A stretch of DNA of 64,000 bases, taken from NCBI GenBank assembly GCA_913054135.1, contig CAJXJK010000001.1, positions 124,001 through 188,000 of the forward strand, read 5' to 3'. Made by a program: the position numbers and the translations under genes. Below are positions 47,601-56,704 of the stretch, piece after piece. This stretch comes from an uncultured Flavobacteriales bacterium (lineage in GTDB: Bacteria > Bacteroidota > Bacteroidia > Flavobacteriales_D > Crocinitomicaceae). Position 1 is the stretch's first letter; every line of letters begins with the position of its first letter. The notes under the pieces were generated by a model. That model ran no database searches, was not told the DNA's origin, and was given only the letters and a program-made list of their open reading frames with translations.

Positions 47601-47601
47601 C

Positions 47602-47949
47602 TTACTTCTTTTTTTTCTTACTTGATTTTGCTCTTGGATTAAAGTCAAGACAAAGTTCTATCCAGTGTTCTAGATCATCTTCTTTATCAATTACTTGTCC
47701 GTCTAAAAAGACATATCCATTCATTGCTCGACCAGTGAAATTCATCTCATTACATCCATCAATCTTCAAAGACTCTTGATAAATTTCTGGATCAATTCTC
47801 GCCATCATTTGATCTTTGACAATTCCAAAACACATCTTGTCATCAACCATGTAACAAAGACCACCCATCATTTTCTTTGCTTCAAAATCTACTTTTTTAG
47901 ATTCCAAAACTCTGGTCATTCTTTCTTCTAGATAATTATCGAAAGCCAT
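47602..47949 (-). CDS. TfoX/Sxy N-terminal domain protein
   Basis: The 115-residue protein matches the TfoX N-terminal fold: EERMTRVLESKKVDFEAKKM, MMGGLCYMVDDKMCFGIVKD, MMARIDPEIYQESL, and MNFTGRAMNGYVFLDG. It ends in a basic tail (SSKKKKK). In Gammaproteobacteria the TfoX N-domain belongs to the competence regulator Sxy, but stand-alone copies in Bacteroidota have no shown function. No C-terminal TfoX domain is present. It is 30 bp downstream of the first cargo gene on the same strand. Confidence 0.88.
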   Translation of the reverse strand: MAFDNYLEERMTRVLESKKVDFEAKKMMGGLCYMVDDKMCFGIVKDQMMARIDPEIYQESLKIDGCNEMNFTGRAMNGYVFLDGQVIDKEDDLEHWIELCLDFNPRAKSSKKKKK

Positions 47950-47979
47950 AGAAATTCAATTTAACTGAAAAAAATTGAA

Positions 47980-50880
47980 TTAGTAGCTAAACTTGAACTG
48001 AACTTGCTGAGAGGAAATGAAATATATTCCTTTTGATAAATCATTTGGCAATTCAATTGTTTGATTGCTCAAAGCTTTCAAAAGATACTTTTTGATTATT
48101 CTACCTTGAGTATCAATCAAAGAAATCTCTTCTTCAGACAGTAAGTCAGTTGATTTGATCAACACTTGGTGATTAGCCTCATCATAATAGATTTCTAATT
48201 CAGTTGTACTCTCAGCTGCACCTAAGACATTTTGAATAGTAAAACTTTCAGTTACTTCACAGTCATTAGCATCTGTAATATTCACTGTGTAAACACCTGG
48301 TGATAAATTCGAATAAATATTCGAATTCGGTCCGCCGACCCAATCAAATTCAAATGGAGGGGTACCACCTTGCCCATTCACTATTATGACACCATCATTT
48401 CCTAGCTGCTCATGTGTAACGCCAGACGTAACAGTTAGAACCGGAGGCTCATTCACAACAAAGTTGAAAACAGTTTGGTTACAGAGATTCGTTAAGGTTG
48501 GAACTTCTATCTCATAAATACCTGAAGACAGATTAGATAAGATCAAAGGATCTCCATTTCCTATCTCGTTGGATACTCCTAAACCAGTAGTCAATGTATA
48601 ATTAACATCTGAGTTAATATCAAGATCAAGTTCAATTGTCCCAGTTGAATTTCCATTACAATCAACCTTTACAACATTCTCATCATAATTCTTACCTAAA
48701 TGAAGCATAAAACGAGGTGCGTAAGTTGTATCAGACAAGGTGAATGCTAAGCTAGTCCCTTCTTCAATTTGGTAAATGTCACCAGTATAAGTATCCTCAA
48801 TTTGCATGCAAGGAACGTCCATTTCTCCAATATTCTCAAACACTAAGTCGTAATCACCACTTTCAAAAACAACCACTCTTAATGGAATTGCCCATTCTTG
48901 TGCCCCTTTATCAAAACTGTGAACAGTCAAATCTTTTAACTCATTGTTCAGCAATGAAATTTGAGGTTGTAGACCCCAAGCACCCCATAATTTCTCAGCA
49001 TCATACTCATATTCAAACTCTTCAATTGAACCATGTAAATGTCTCATAACCGCCTCATCAAAGCTTTCGACACCTTCTATACGAAGAGTCATTCCAGGAC
49101 TATATTGATTGGCTGTTTTGAAGTATGCTTGGTCAACAGCCGATTTCACACCTTCTCTAGCTGTTAAAACTGGAGATGCTGCCGTGGCTTGAACCCAAAA
49201 TGATTGCTGAGACGGAATGTATTGTGAGCCTCCGTTAGTTGATGCCCCTGCAACATAAGTTGCGTATTGCTGATTATCTGGATTTTGAATATAAATCGCA
49301 TTGGCCATATTCGTCTTAGTCCAATTAGCGTCATCCCAATCAATCGTAGACGGATAAGGATTCCCTACTAGATTCCAACCATCTTCGGTTGGCGTACCAG
49401 AAGCAGTATAAGTTACAGGCATAGCTATAGCCCCTTGATTAGGCACACCTCTCAAATCAAAAGTAAAGGCTGAAGTTCCGGTGATTGTGTCTCCACACCA
49501 GATTTGCCATCCTTGACCAACACCTATGGTTTGTCCTGAGCCAGTTGTTGGCTGATAGCCTAGGGTTGGTGCTTGAGTCTCGTCATAGTAATAGGCTGAA
49601 ATCCATGCGAAATTTGGAAACCATGAGCCAGGATAGCCGGCTGTAGCAAAATCATCATTGAATTGACCAATTGTCGCTCCTTGAACTGCAGATGACATAT
49701 ATCTCCAGAATGTTTCTCCTGCATCAATATGTCTTTCCATGATAATTTCTCCTGTAAGACCAACACCCGTTATTTCGGCAATTCTAGCGGTAGAAGAGGC
49801 ATCAGAAATTAGAGTCAGAGAATCATTCGTTATTAAAGACCCATCTGTAATAGTTAAGGTACCGAACAAATTTTGTGTCCCTGATTTTATCGTTACGTCA
49901 TTTACATTTGATACCGTCAAATTATTTAGTTCTAACAATCCGGCTGAGCTTATTTCTGAAGGCCAGCAATCACCAATAAAAGAAACAGTTGAACTGTTTG
50001 GAATGAATGTCCCCTGAATATCAAAATCTCCCCAAATCTCTATAGTATTGGTTCCGCTAATTTCTAAAGTTGCACCATCCTCAACTAATAAGATGAAGCA
50101 TTCGGCACCAGCTGCAGAAATCACAGGCATGTTTGTCACACCACTGGGAATAGTTGCTGCTCTCTTTTGAGTTGGCTTGTCATTTGACCAATTATTATTA
50201 TTGAACCAGTCTGATGATGTTGAACCGTTCCAGACGGTTGGTAGATTATAGACACAGCCATTAGAATAAATACAATCTGTGCATTCTTCTGTAGTACCGA
50301 ACACGGTAGCCGTGTTGTCAATATCTGAAGTAGTACCAGCACTCACAGATCCGGTACCTTGAATGATTACACTTTGAGAAACAGAAAATTCACCTTCAAC
50401 ATTGATAGTTCCGTTAATAGTCAAAACAGCACTATTTCGAACATCAAAATCATTACTTACCATCACCACCCCACCGGCTTCAATCAATACAGTAGCCGTA
50501 TTTTTGACATTAAAATTATCTAACCAAACAGTATCCCCTGCCAGAACAATAAGATCTCCAGAACCTATAATATCTAAGTCACCATCTAAATTAATATTTC
50601 CGGCAATCATATTCCCTCCGTTCGTCACGGTAATATCGAAACCACTCGTACCTACTAAAGAACCTTGAACCTCAAAAACATTTTTCGAAGTAATATCTTC
50701 ATCAAGAATTAAGTCATGTAAAATAAGAACATCTGTATTAGAAGCATTTGGCGAATTACCAATCCAAGTTGAATTTGCTCCATAATCACCATCTTGCTGA
50801 GTGGTGGATTGGCTCATACCTAATTGAGGAGTAATCATCAATATGAGGACAATAAAAATACGTGAAGTAAAGAAATTCAT
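47980..50880 (-). CDS. Giant exported type IX cargo protein A
   Basis: The 966-residue protein has a signal peptide (MITPQLGMSQ). The N-terminal third is made of repeated short beta turns (NGGNMIAGNINLDGDLDI, and similar) like a right-handed beta-helix. A segment with CTDCIYSNGCVYNLPTVWNG and a second run of strands comes next. From about residue 378 it has the roughly 590-residue module shared with its two neighbours, then a type A T9SS sorting domain (SLIDTQGRIIKKYLLKAL to KGIYFISSQQVQFKFSY). It should be exported by the Sec and type IX routes and attached or released at the surface. It is third of a three-gene tandem; the 131-bp gap before it has an A8/T8 hairpin. Confidence 0.85.
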   Translation of the reverse strand: MNFFTSRIFIVLILMITPQLGMSQSTTQQDGDYGANSTWIGNSPNASNTDVLILHDLILDEDITSKNVFEVQGSLVGTSGFDITVTNGGNMIAGNINLDGDLDIIGSGDLIVLAGDTVWLDNFNVKNTATVLIEAGGVVMVSNDFDVRNSAVLTINGTINVEGEFSVSQSVIIQGTGSVSAGTTSDIDNTATVFGTTEECTDCIYSNGCVYNLPTVWNGSTSSDWFNNNNWSNDKPTQKRAATIPSGVTNMPVISAAGAECFILLVEDGATLEISGTNTIEIWGDFDIQGTFIPNSSTVSFIGDCWPSEISSAGLLELNNLTVSNVNDVTIKSGTQNLFGTLTITDGSLITNDSLTLISDASSTARIAEITGVGLTGEIIMERHIDAGETFWRYMSSAVQGATIGQFNDDFATAGYPGSWFPNFAWISAYYYDETQAPTLGYQPTTGSGQTIGVGQGWQIWCGDTITGTSAFTFDLRGVPNQGAIAMPVTYTASGTPTEDGWNLVGNPYPSTIDWDDANWTKTNMANAIYIQNPDNQQYATYVAGASTNGGSQYIPSQQSFWVQATAASPVLTAREGVKSAVDQAYFKTANQYSPGMTLRIEGVESFDEAVMRHLHGSIEEFEYEYDAEKLWGAWGLQPQISLLNNELKDLTVHSFDKGAQEWAIPLRVVVFESGDYDLVFENIGEMDVPCMQIEDTYTGDIYQIEEGTSLAFTLSDTTYAPRFMLHLGKNYDENVVKVDCNGNSTGTIELDLDINSDVNYTLTTGLGVSNEIGNGDPLILSNLSSGIYEIEVPTLTNLCNQTVFNFVVNEPPVLTVTSGVTHEQLGNDGVIIVNGQGGTPPFEFDWVGGPNSNIYSNLSPGVYTVNITDANDCEVTESFTIQNVLGAAESTTELEIYYDEANHQVLIKSTDLLSEEEISLIDTQGRIIKKYLLKALSNQTIELPNDLSKGIYFISSQQVQFKFSY

Positions 50881-51011
50881 GGTTTTTCAACTTACTCAAA
50901 ACGAAATTAACGTCAATTAATTAGCAATAATCGTAGTGAGTTTCTATTTAGACGCACAAATAGAGGTTAAAGTTGGAAAAAAAAAATGTCTTTTTTTTGA
51001 GAGGTATTCAG

Positions 51012-54000
51012 TTAGATCTTAAACTTGAAAGTTTGATTTCCTGAAATCTGAAGTAAATAGATACCGGATGGTAACTTTTCTTTGATTTGAAGAATTTGTG
51101 AATCTCCCGATATCATTGTAAAATCTTGAATTTTTCTACCCCTACTATCGAAAAGAATCATCTCGGCATTACCAGTGTTATTTAGTCCGCTTAAAACCAA
51201 TGAATTTTCTACTTCGTTATAAAACACATCAATTAAGTTTTCTACTTCATACACATCTAATTGAGAGTTAACGACCGCAGTGACCGTCGCCTCACATCCA
51301 TTCGCATCTTGAATTTGAACTAAGTAAGTACCGGCAACCAATGAATTGTTTGATTGTGATGTACCTCCGTTTTGCCAATCATATGTGTAAGGGGGAGCTC
51401 CACCATTAACAGTCACTAGGACACTTCCATCTGCCCCATTTACTTCATTAGAAACTATGGTCTCAACATTCAATTCACTCGGCTGGTTCACAACAAAATT
51501 GAATACATTTTGATTACAAAGATTTGTAAGTCCAGCAATTGTCAATTCGTAAATGCCTGAGTTAAGATTCTCTAGCTGTAGAGGATCACCATTTTGAGTT
51601 CCCGTAAAACTTTGAACACCATTGACAACCGTGAAATCAACATCTTGATTCATGTCTAAGTCTAATTCAATCATTCCATCTGAATCAGAATAACAAGATG
51701 CATTAACTACATTATTCTCGTATGTTTTTCCAAGATGCAAAAGGAATCTTGGCGCATATGTTGTATCACTCATTTCAAATGTAAATGCTGCACCTTCAAC
51801 CACGTTATAAATTGAGCCGTCATATGTATCTTCTAACTGCAAACAAGGAACATTTAAGTCTCCCAAATTGTCAAACTCAATGTTGTAATTACCATTAGCA
51901 AAAACAACAGCTCTCAAAGGAATCGTCCACTCTTCGTTTCCTTTATTAAATGAGTGAACAGTTAAATCTTTTTCTTGTTGATTTATCAGTGATATCTGCG
52001 GATATTCTCCCCAACCTCCCCACCACTTATTGGCGTCATATGCAAATTCAAAGTCATCATGAGCATCATCTAAATGTCTTAGAACAACCTCATCAAATTC
52101 TTCAACACCTTGAAGAGTGATTGTCATTCCGGGATTTAAGATTGTATTCGTCTTAAAAAACGCTTGATCAACAGAAGACTTTACACCTTCTGTTGCTGTC
52201 AAGACTGGTGAAGTCGCAGTAGCTTGAACCCAAAAAGACTGCTGAGAAGCAATAAATTTAGACCCACCATTGGTAGATGCACCTGCCACATAGGTTGCGT
52301 ATTGCTGATTATCAGGATTTTGAATATAAGTAGCATTAGCCATGTTGGTCTTAATCCAATCAGTATCGTCCCAATCAATAGTTGATGGATAGGGATTACT
52401 TACCATGCAAAAACCATCTTCTGAAGCTGTTCCTGTATTTGTAAATGTGACAGGCAGATTTATATTCCCTTGGTTAGCAACTCCTCTTAAGTCCCATGTA
52501 AATGGTTGAGTTCCGGTAATCGTATCTCCACACCATATTTGCCATCCTTCACCAACTTGAATTACCTGCGTAGCTCCAGTTGTTTCAAGATACCCTAAAC
52601 CTGGCCCAAGAGTTTCATCATAATTATAAGCAGAAATCCAACCAAATGCAGGAAAAGATGAGCCCGGATAACCAGCTGTTACAAAGTCATCATTGAATTG
52701 CGCTATAGTTGCACCCTGAACAGCAGAACCGAAATACCTCCAAAATGTTTCACCTGCATCAATATATCTTTCCATTGTAATATCACCTGTCACAGCAGTT
52801 CCTGTTATTTCAGCAATCCTTGCTGTACCAAATGCATTTGAAATTAGTGTGAGTTCGTCATTTGTGCTAAAACTACCACTACTTAAGGTTAAAGTTCCAA
52901 TCAAATCAATTGATCCACTTGTTGTGTTTACGTCATTAGCATTGTTAATGGTTAGATTATCAATAGTTAAAGTATTAGCAATCGTCAAGTCCTGCGTGAC
53001 TGTCCCATTCATATTCATGGTTCCATTGTTTGAAATGATATCTCCATCTAGCAAACAGTTACCACTAATAGACAATGTGTTTCCGCTTAAATCTGCAGTC
53101 GCCAAAGTCTCAATATTTAAACCTCTCACACTTCTATCGATATCTAATATTGGTTGATTGACCACATCAGGAATTCTAATATCAACACCTGCAGATGGAA
53201 CAGAAGTTGGCAACCAGTTTCCTCCAGTATTCCAATCTGTGCTTACAGCACCTGTCCAAACGAATTCTTTTGAATCTACGATCACTTCTTTTCTACCTGA
53301 ATAGGTTGCCGTGAGCGTATTAGAAACATCATCAAGCACTGAAACATTCTCTACCCAAGGAGAGTCACTATTGTCTGTACGATCTAATAAGTAAAGTGAA
53401 TTTTCATTTGAAGCGGTTAACAAAGAATGATTCGTATAATCATATTCTAAATCATATGACTCTGTTCCGGAATTAGTTTGGAAAACTCCGTAATAATTGT
53501 TCCCCGCAGTGAAGGCTAAAACACCTGTTTGCTCAGTAGGATCAGTACTCACGGAATAGACATGCATGCCATCTAAAGTTCCTGTCACGTTACGAAGTAG
53601 GACTTCGTCACCAGAACAAGAACTCAAAGTCATAGATTGTCCTGCCCAAGATGCCGGATACAAGAATGTACTACTATTTCCTACAGCTGCACCCGAAGTA
53701 ACCCAATCAGCCGCATCCATATTTACCATTGTACCATCAGCATTCCCTGCTACATCTGTCACAGTTGTCCCTGAACCATCATTGAATACATAATAAACTT
53801 CTAGGCCGTTTTCACTTCCTTCAAAAGAAGTACACATCAAATTTCTGATTTCTGCCTCTGACTTCGCGACATTCCAAATTCTAAATTCATCTATGTCACC
53901 ATTGAATTCATCATTAGGACCAGTCGTCCCATTGAAAGTTGGTGACTCTGAACCTCTTGAAATGAATCCAAATCTTGTAACCCCTGTTCCGATAGTTGCG

Positions 54001-56699
54001 CCTGAATTCGCAGTGTTATCGAGCTCTCCATCAATATAAATTGATGCCAAACCATTATCGTAAACACCAACGACATGATGCCAGTTGCCGTCATGCACTG
54101 TTCCTGTACTTCCAAAATCAAGTATTCCAGCATTGGTTCTGAGGTTCCATGAAATTTGACCAGTCCCAGCCCCATCTCCATTAACTCCTAATCTCCAATA
54201 TTCACTGCGATCGTATGAAGCAATAATTTGATTTCCGCCTGATGTTGTTCTAATCCAGGCTTCAACTGTCAATTCTGTAATTGTTGTTGAAGCATATGAA
54301 AAATTAGATATGGCTACATAGTCATTACCTCCATCAAAATCTAAATTGGTTCCGGCCGCATCACCTGGAGCTCTAACCAGAACTGTATCTGCGGCAAAAC
54401 ATCCTGCTCCATCATCAGCTAAAACAGTAATCTCACCTCCATTTGCCACACTTATCGATTGGGTACTTTCTGTCGTACTCCATAAATAATTTGAAAATCC
54501 AGCTCCAGCATCTAAGCTTGCTGATTGTCCTACACATGACAAAACAACATCTGCTCCTAAGTCTATTCCGCTTCCACTATTAATTATTGCATCTACAGCA
54601 ACTCTTGGGCTCTCACAGTTTTCACAATCAAAATCATAATCATTCTCCAACCAATCAGCATTGTTCATATTGAAGAGCGTTCCATCTTGACCTGAAAAAA
54701 TATCAGACAATGTTGTACCAGAAACATCTTGAAATGAATAGTAGGCAAATAATCCATCCACTTGACCATTGAGACAAGAATTCATTGAAGCTTGAATTTC
54801 AGCCTGACTTTTCGCGACTGACCAAATTCTAAATTCATCTATCTCACCTTGAAATCTTGATACGGTTTGATTACCGTTAAATGATGCCGTTTCTGACCCA
54901 GTTCCTATAAATCCAAATCGTGTAACTCCGGTACCAATTGATGTACCCAAAGAGACAGAGCCATCCTGAACGCCGTCAATGTAAATTCTTGCATTGCCAT
55001 TGTCATAAACTCCAACAACATGATGCCAATTACCGTCATTCACTGTTCCTGAACTAGACATATCCAAAATACCCGCATTGGTTCCCAGATTCCATGTCAC
55101 TTGACCTGCTCCACCACCAGTGCTTGATATTCCAAATCTCCAATAATCACTTCTATCATATGAGGCGATAATCTGAGCAGTAGTTTTAGTTGTTTTAATC
55201 CATGCTTCAACCGTAACTTCTGTAATTCCAGTAGAAGAATAAGATGAATTCAAGGCTACGTAATCATTGTTTCCGTCAAAATTCAAGCCTAGGTTTTCAT
55301 CTTTTGCTGCTACAAAATAAGTTGTTGTACTAGCAATGACAGGTGTGGTATATGTTGTACCACTTCCAAGATAATTCCCTCCTGAAGCGGCATCATACCA
55401 GTTATAAAAGCCAGTAGAGCCTGACGCATTTAACTCAACTGAATTTGCGCCAAAAACACAAGTGTCGTTTGCTGTTGATGTAGTAGGTGAAGAACCTAAT
55501 GCTCCTTCCCCAACAACTATCGTATCAGAACCAAAACAACCTGCTCCATTATCGACATCAACAAAATAGGTTCCGGCATTAGTAATATTGATTGTCGAAG
55601 TGGTTTCTGCTGTACTCCATGTATAATTTGTAAAAGAACCTGGGTCTAAGGTCAATGTTCCTAAATCACAAGAAGAAAACAAATCTGGCCCAAGATCTGG
55701 TGTTGAACCCAAAATTGTAACTGTTGCGGTCGATCTTGCACTCTCACAAGTTGGGCAACTGTAATCGTGATCTACTTCAATCCAATCTGTATTGGGATCC
55801 ATATTGATAAGCACTCCATCATTAGAAGCAACTTTATCCGTCGCAACTCCTGCTCCCGCACCTTCTTCCATTGATATACAAACTTGTAGCCCTGTTTCTG
55901 TACCTGTCAAACAAGAATGCATTGAAGCTTGAATTTGAGCCTGTGTTCTTGCAGTATTCCAAATTCTGGCTTCATCCATGTCTCCATTAAAAGGATTAAA
56001 TGGTGTGTTCGTTCCATTAAAAACGGTCGCCTCTGAACCGGCCGACAAAAATCCAAATCTCGTTATTCCAGTTCCAAAGGTAGTTCCTTGAGTTCCCTGG
56101 TTATCAAGTACTCCATCAATGTAAACAGAAGCCGTTCCATTATCATAAACAGCAGCAATGTGATGCCATTCCCCATCATTCACTGTTGACGTAGATCCGA
56201 AATCAAATTGGCCTGCATCCGTCATTATATTCCATGAAATCTGGCCAGTACCTGCGCCATTCCCATTAATTCCAAGTCTCCAATATTCTGATCGATCATA
56301 AGAGGCAATCATTTGATCAGAACCATCAGTTGTTTTCACCCAAGCCTCAACTGTGACAGCTGTAAGACCTGAAGAATTATAATTGAAATTTTGAATAGCA
56401 ACATAATCATTGTTACCATCAAAGGTGATTCCGCGATTTGTATCTGCCGCGGCTACAAAGAAGGATGTTGTAGAAACTAAGTTAGGAGTTGCAAACGAAC
56501 TCCCACCCCCCAAAAAGTTACCTCCGCTTGCTGCATCATACCACGAGAACAATTCAGTAGAACCATTGGCAGAAAGATTGACAGAACCTGATCCAATCAA
56601 GCATGTATCAGCCGTAGTAGGTAAAACAGTAGGGCACTGTGCAAAACCATTAAAAGAAAAGAATATTAAGACTAATGGGATTAAAGAAAATTTACTCAT
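51012..56699 (-). CDS. Giant exported LamG-domain type IX cargo protein B
   Basis: The 1895-residue protein has a signal peptide (LIFFSFNGFAQ) and three LamG/concanavalin-like domains at about residues 91-315, 471-690 and 785-1005. Each has FDGGNDYVA/FDGNNDYVA at its start, EAW.(K/R)TT, IASYDRS.YWR.G, and IDGVLD-like loops. Ig-like spacers (FSWYDAASGG, FYNWYDAASG) precede the first two. The shared module covers the last 590 residues and ends in a T9SS sorting domain (GRKIQDFTM to FKFKI). LamG domains usually bind sugars or proteins. It starts five bases downstream of the gene C stop. Confidence 0.88.
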   Translation of the reverse strand: MSKFSLIPLVLIFFSFNGFAQCPTVLPTTADTCLIGSGSVNLSANGSTELFSWYDAASGGNFLGGGSSFATPNLVSTTSFFVAAADTNRGITFDGNNDYVAIQNFNYNSSGLTAVTVEAWVKTTDGSDQMIASYDRSEYWRLGINGNGAGTGQISWNIMTDAGQFDFGSTSTVNDGEWHHIAAVYDNGTASVYIDGVLDNQGTQGTTFGTGITRFGFLSAGSEATVFNGTNTPFNPFNGDMDEARIWNTARTQAQIQASMHSCLTGTETGLQVCISMEEGAGAGVATDKVASNDGVLINMDPNTDWIEVDHDYSCPTCESARSTATVTILGSTPDLGPDLFSSCDLGTLTLDPGSFTNYTWSTAETTSTINITNAGTYFVDVDNGAGCFGSDTIVVGEGALGSSPTTSTANDTCVFGANSVELNASGSTGFYNWYDAASGGNYLGSGTTYTTPVIASTTTYFVAAKDENLGLNFDGNNDYVALNSSYSSTGITEVTVEAWIKTTKTTAQIIASYDRSDYWRFGISSTGGGAGQVTWNLGTNAGILDMSSSGTVNDGNWHHVVGVYDNGNARIYIDGVQDGSVSLGTSIGTGVTRFGFIGTGSETASFNGNQTVSRFQGEIDEFRIWSVAKSQAEIQASMNSCLNGQVDGLFAYYSFQDVSGTTLSDIFSGQDGTLFNMNNADWLENDYDFDCENCESPRVAVDAIINSGSGIDLGADVVLSCVGQSASLDAGAGFSNYLWSTTESTQSISVANGGEITVLADDGAGCFAADTVLVRAPGDAAGTNLDFDGGNDYVAISNFSYASTTITELTVEAWIRTTSGGNQIIASYDRSEYWRLGVNGDGAGTGQISWNLRTNAGILDFGSTGTVHDGNWHHVVGVYDNGLASIYIDGELDNTANSGATIGTGVTRFGFISRGSESPTFNGTTGPNDEFNGDIDEFRIWNVAKSEAEIRNLMCTSFEGSENGLEVYYVFNDGSGTTVTDVAGNADGTMVNMDAADWVTSGAAVGNSSTFLYPASWAGQSMTLSSCSGDEVLLRNVTGTLDGMHVYSVSTDPTEQTGVLAFTAGNNYYGVFQTNSGTESYDLEYDYTNHSLLTASNENSLYLLDRTDNSDSPWVENVSVLDDVSNTLTATYSGRKEVIVDSKEFVWTGAVSTDWNTGGNWLPTSVPSAGVDIRIPDVVNQPILDIDRSVRGLNIETLATADLSGNTLSISGNCLLDGDIISNNGTMNMNGTVTQDLTIANTLTIDNLTINNANDVNTTSGSIDLIGTLTLSSGSFSTNDELTLISNAFGTARIAEITGTAVTGDITMERYIDAGETFWRYFGSAVQGATIAQFNDDFVTAGYPGSSFPAFGWISAYNYDETLGPGLGYLETTGATQVIQVGEGWQIWCGDTITGTQPFTWDLRGVANQGNINLPVTFTNTGTASEDGFCMVSNPYPSTIDWDDTDWIKTNMANATYIQNPDNQQYATYVAGASTNGGSKFIASQQSFWVQATATSPVLTATEGVKSSVDQAFFKTNTILNPGMTITLQGVEEFDEVVLRHLDDAHDDFEFAYDANKWWGGWGEYPQISLINQQEKDLTVHSFNKGNEEWTIPLRAVVFANGNYNIEFDNLGDLNVPCLQLEDTYDGSIYNVVEGAAFTFEMSDTTYAPRFLLHLGKTYENNVVNASCYSDSDGMIELDLDMNQDVDFTVVNGVQSFTGTQNGDPLQLENLNSGIYELTIAGLTNLCNQNVFNFVVNQPSELNVETIVSNEVNGADGSVLVTVNGGAPPYTYDWQNGGTSQSNNSLVAGTYLVQIQDANGCEATVTAVVNSQLDVYEVENLIDVFYNEVENSLVLSGLNNTGNAEMILFDSRGRKIQDFTMISGDSQILQIKEKLPSGIYLLQISGNQTFKFKI

Positions 56700-56704
56700 A
56701 TCAC

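Noticed and set aside
50920-51010. A8/T8 run between cargo genes B and A as a strong terminator
   Set aside because: The stem is purely A-T and not stable enough to be called; at most a partial terminator.
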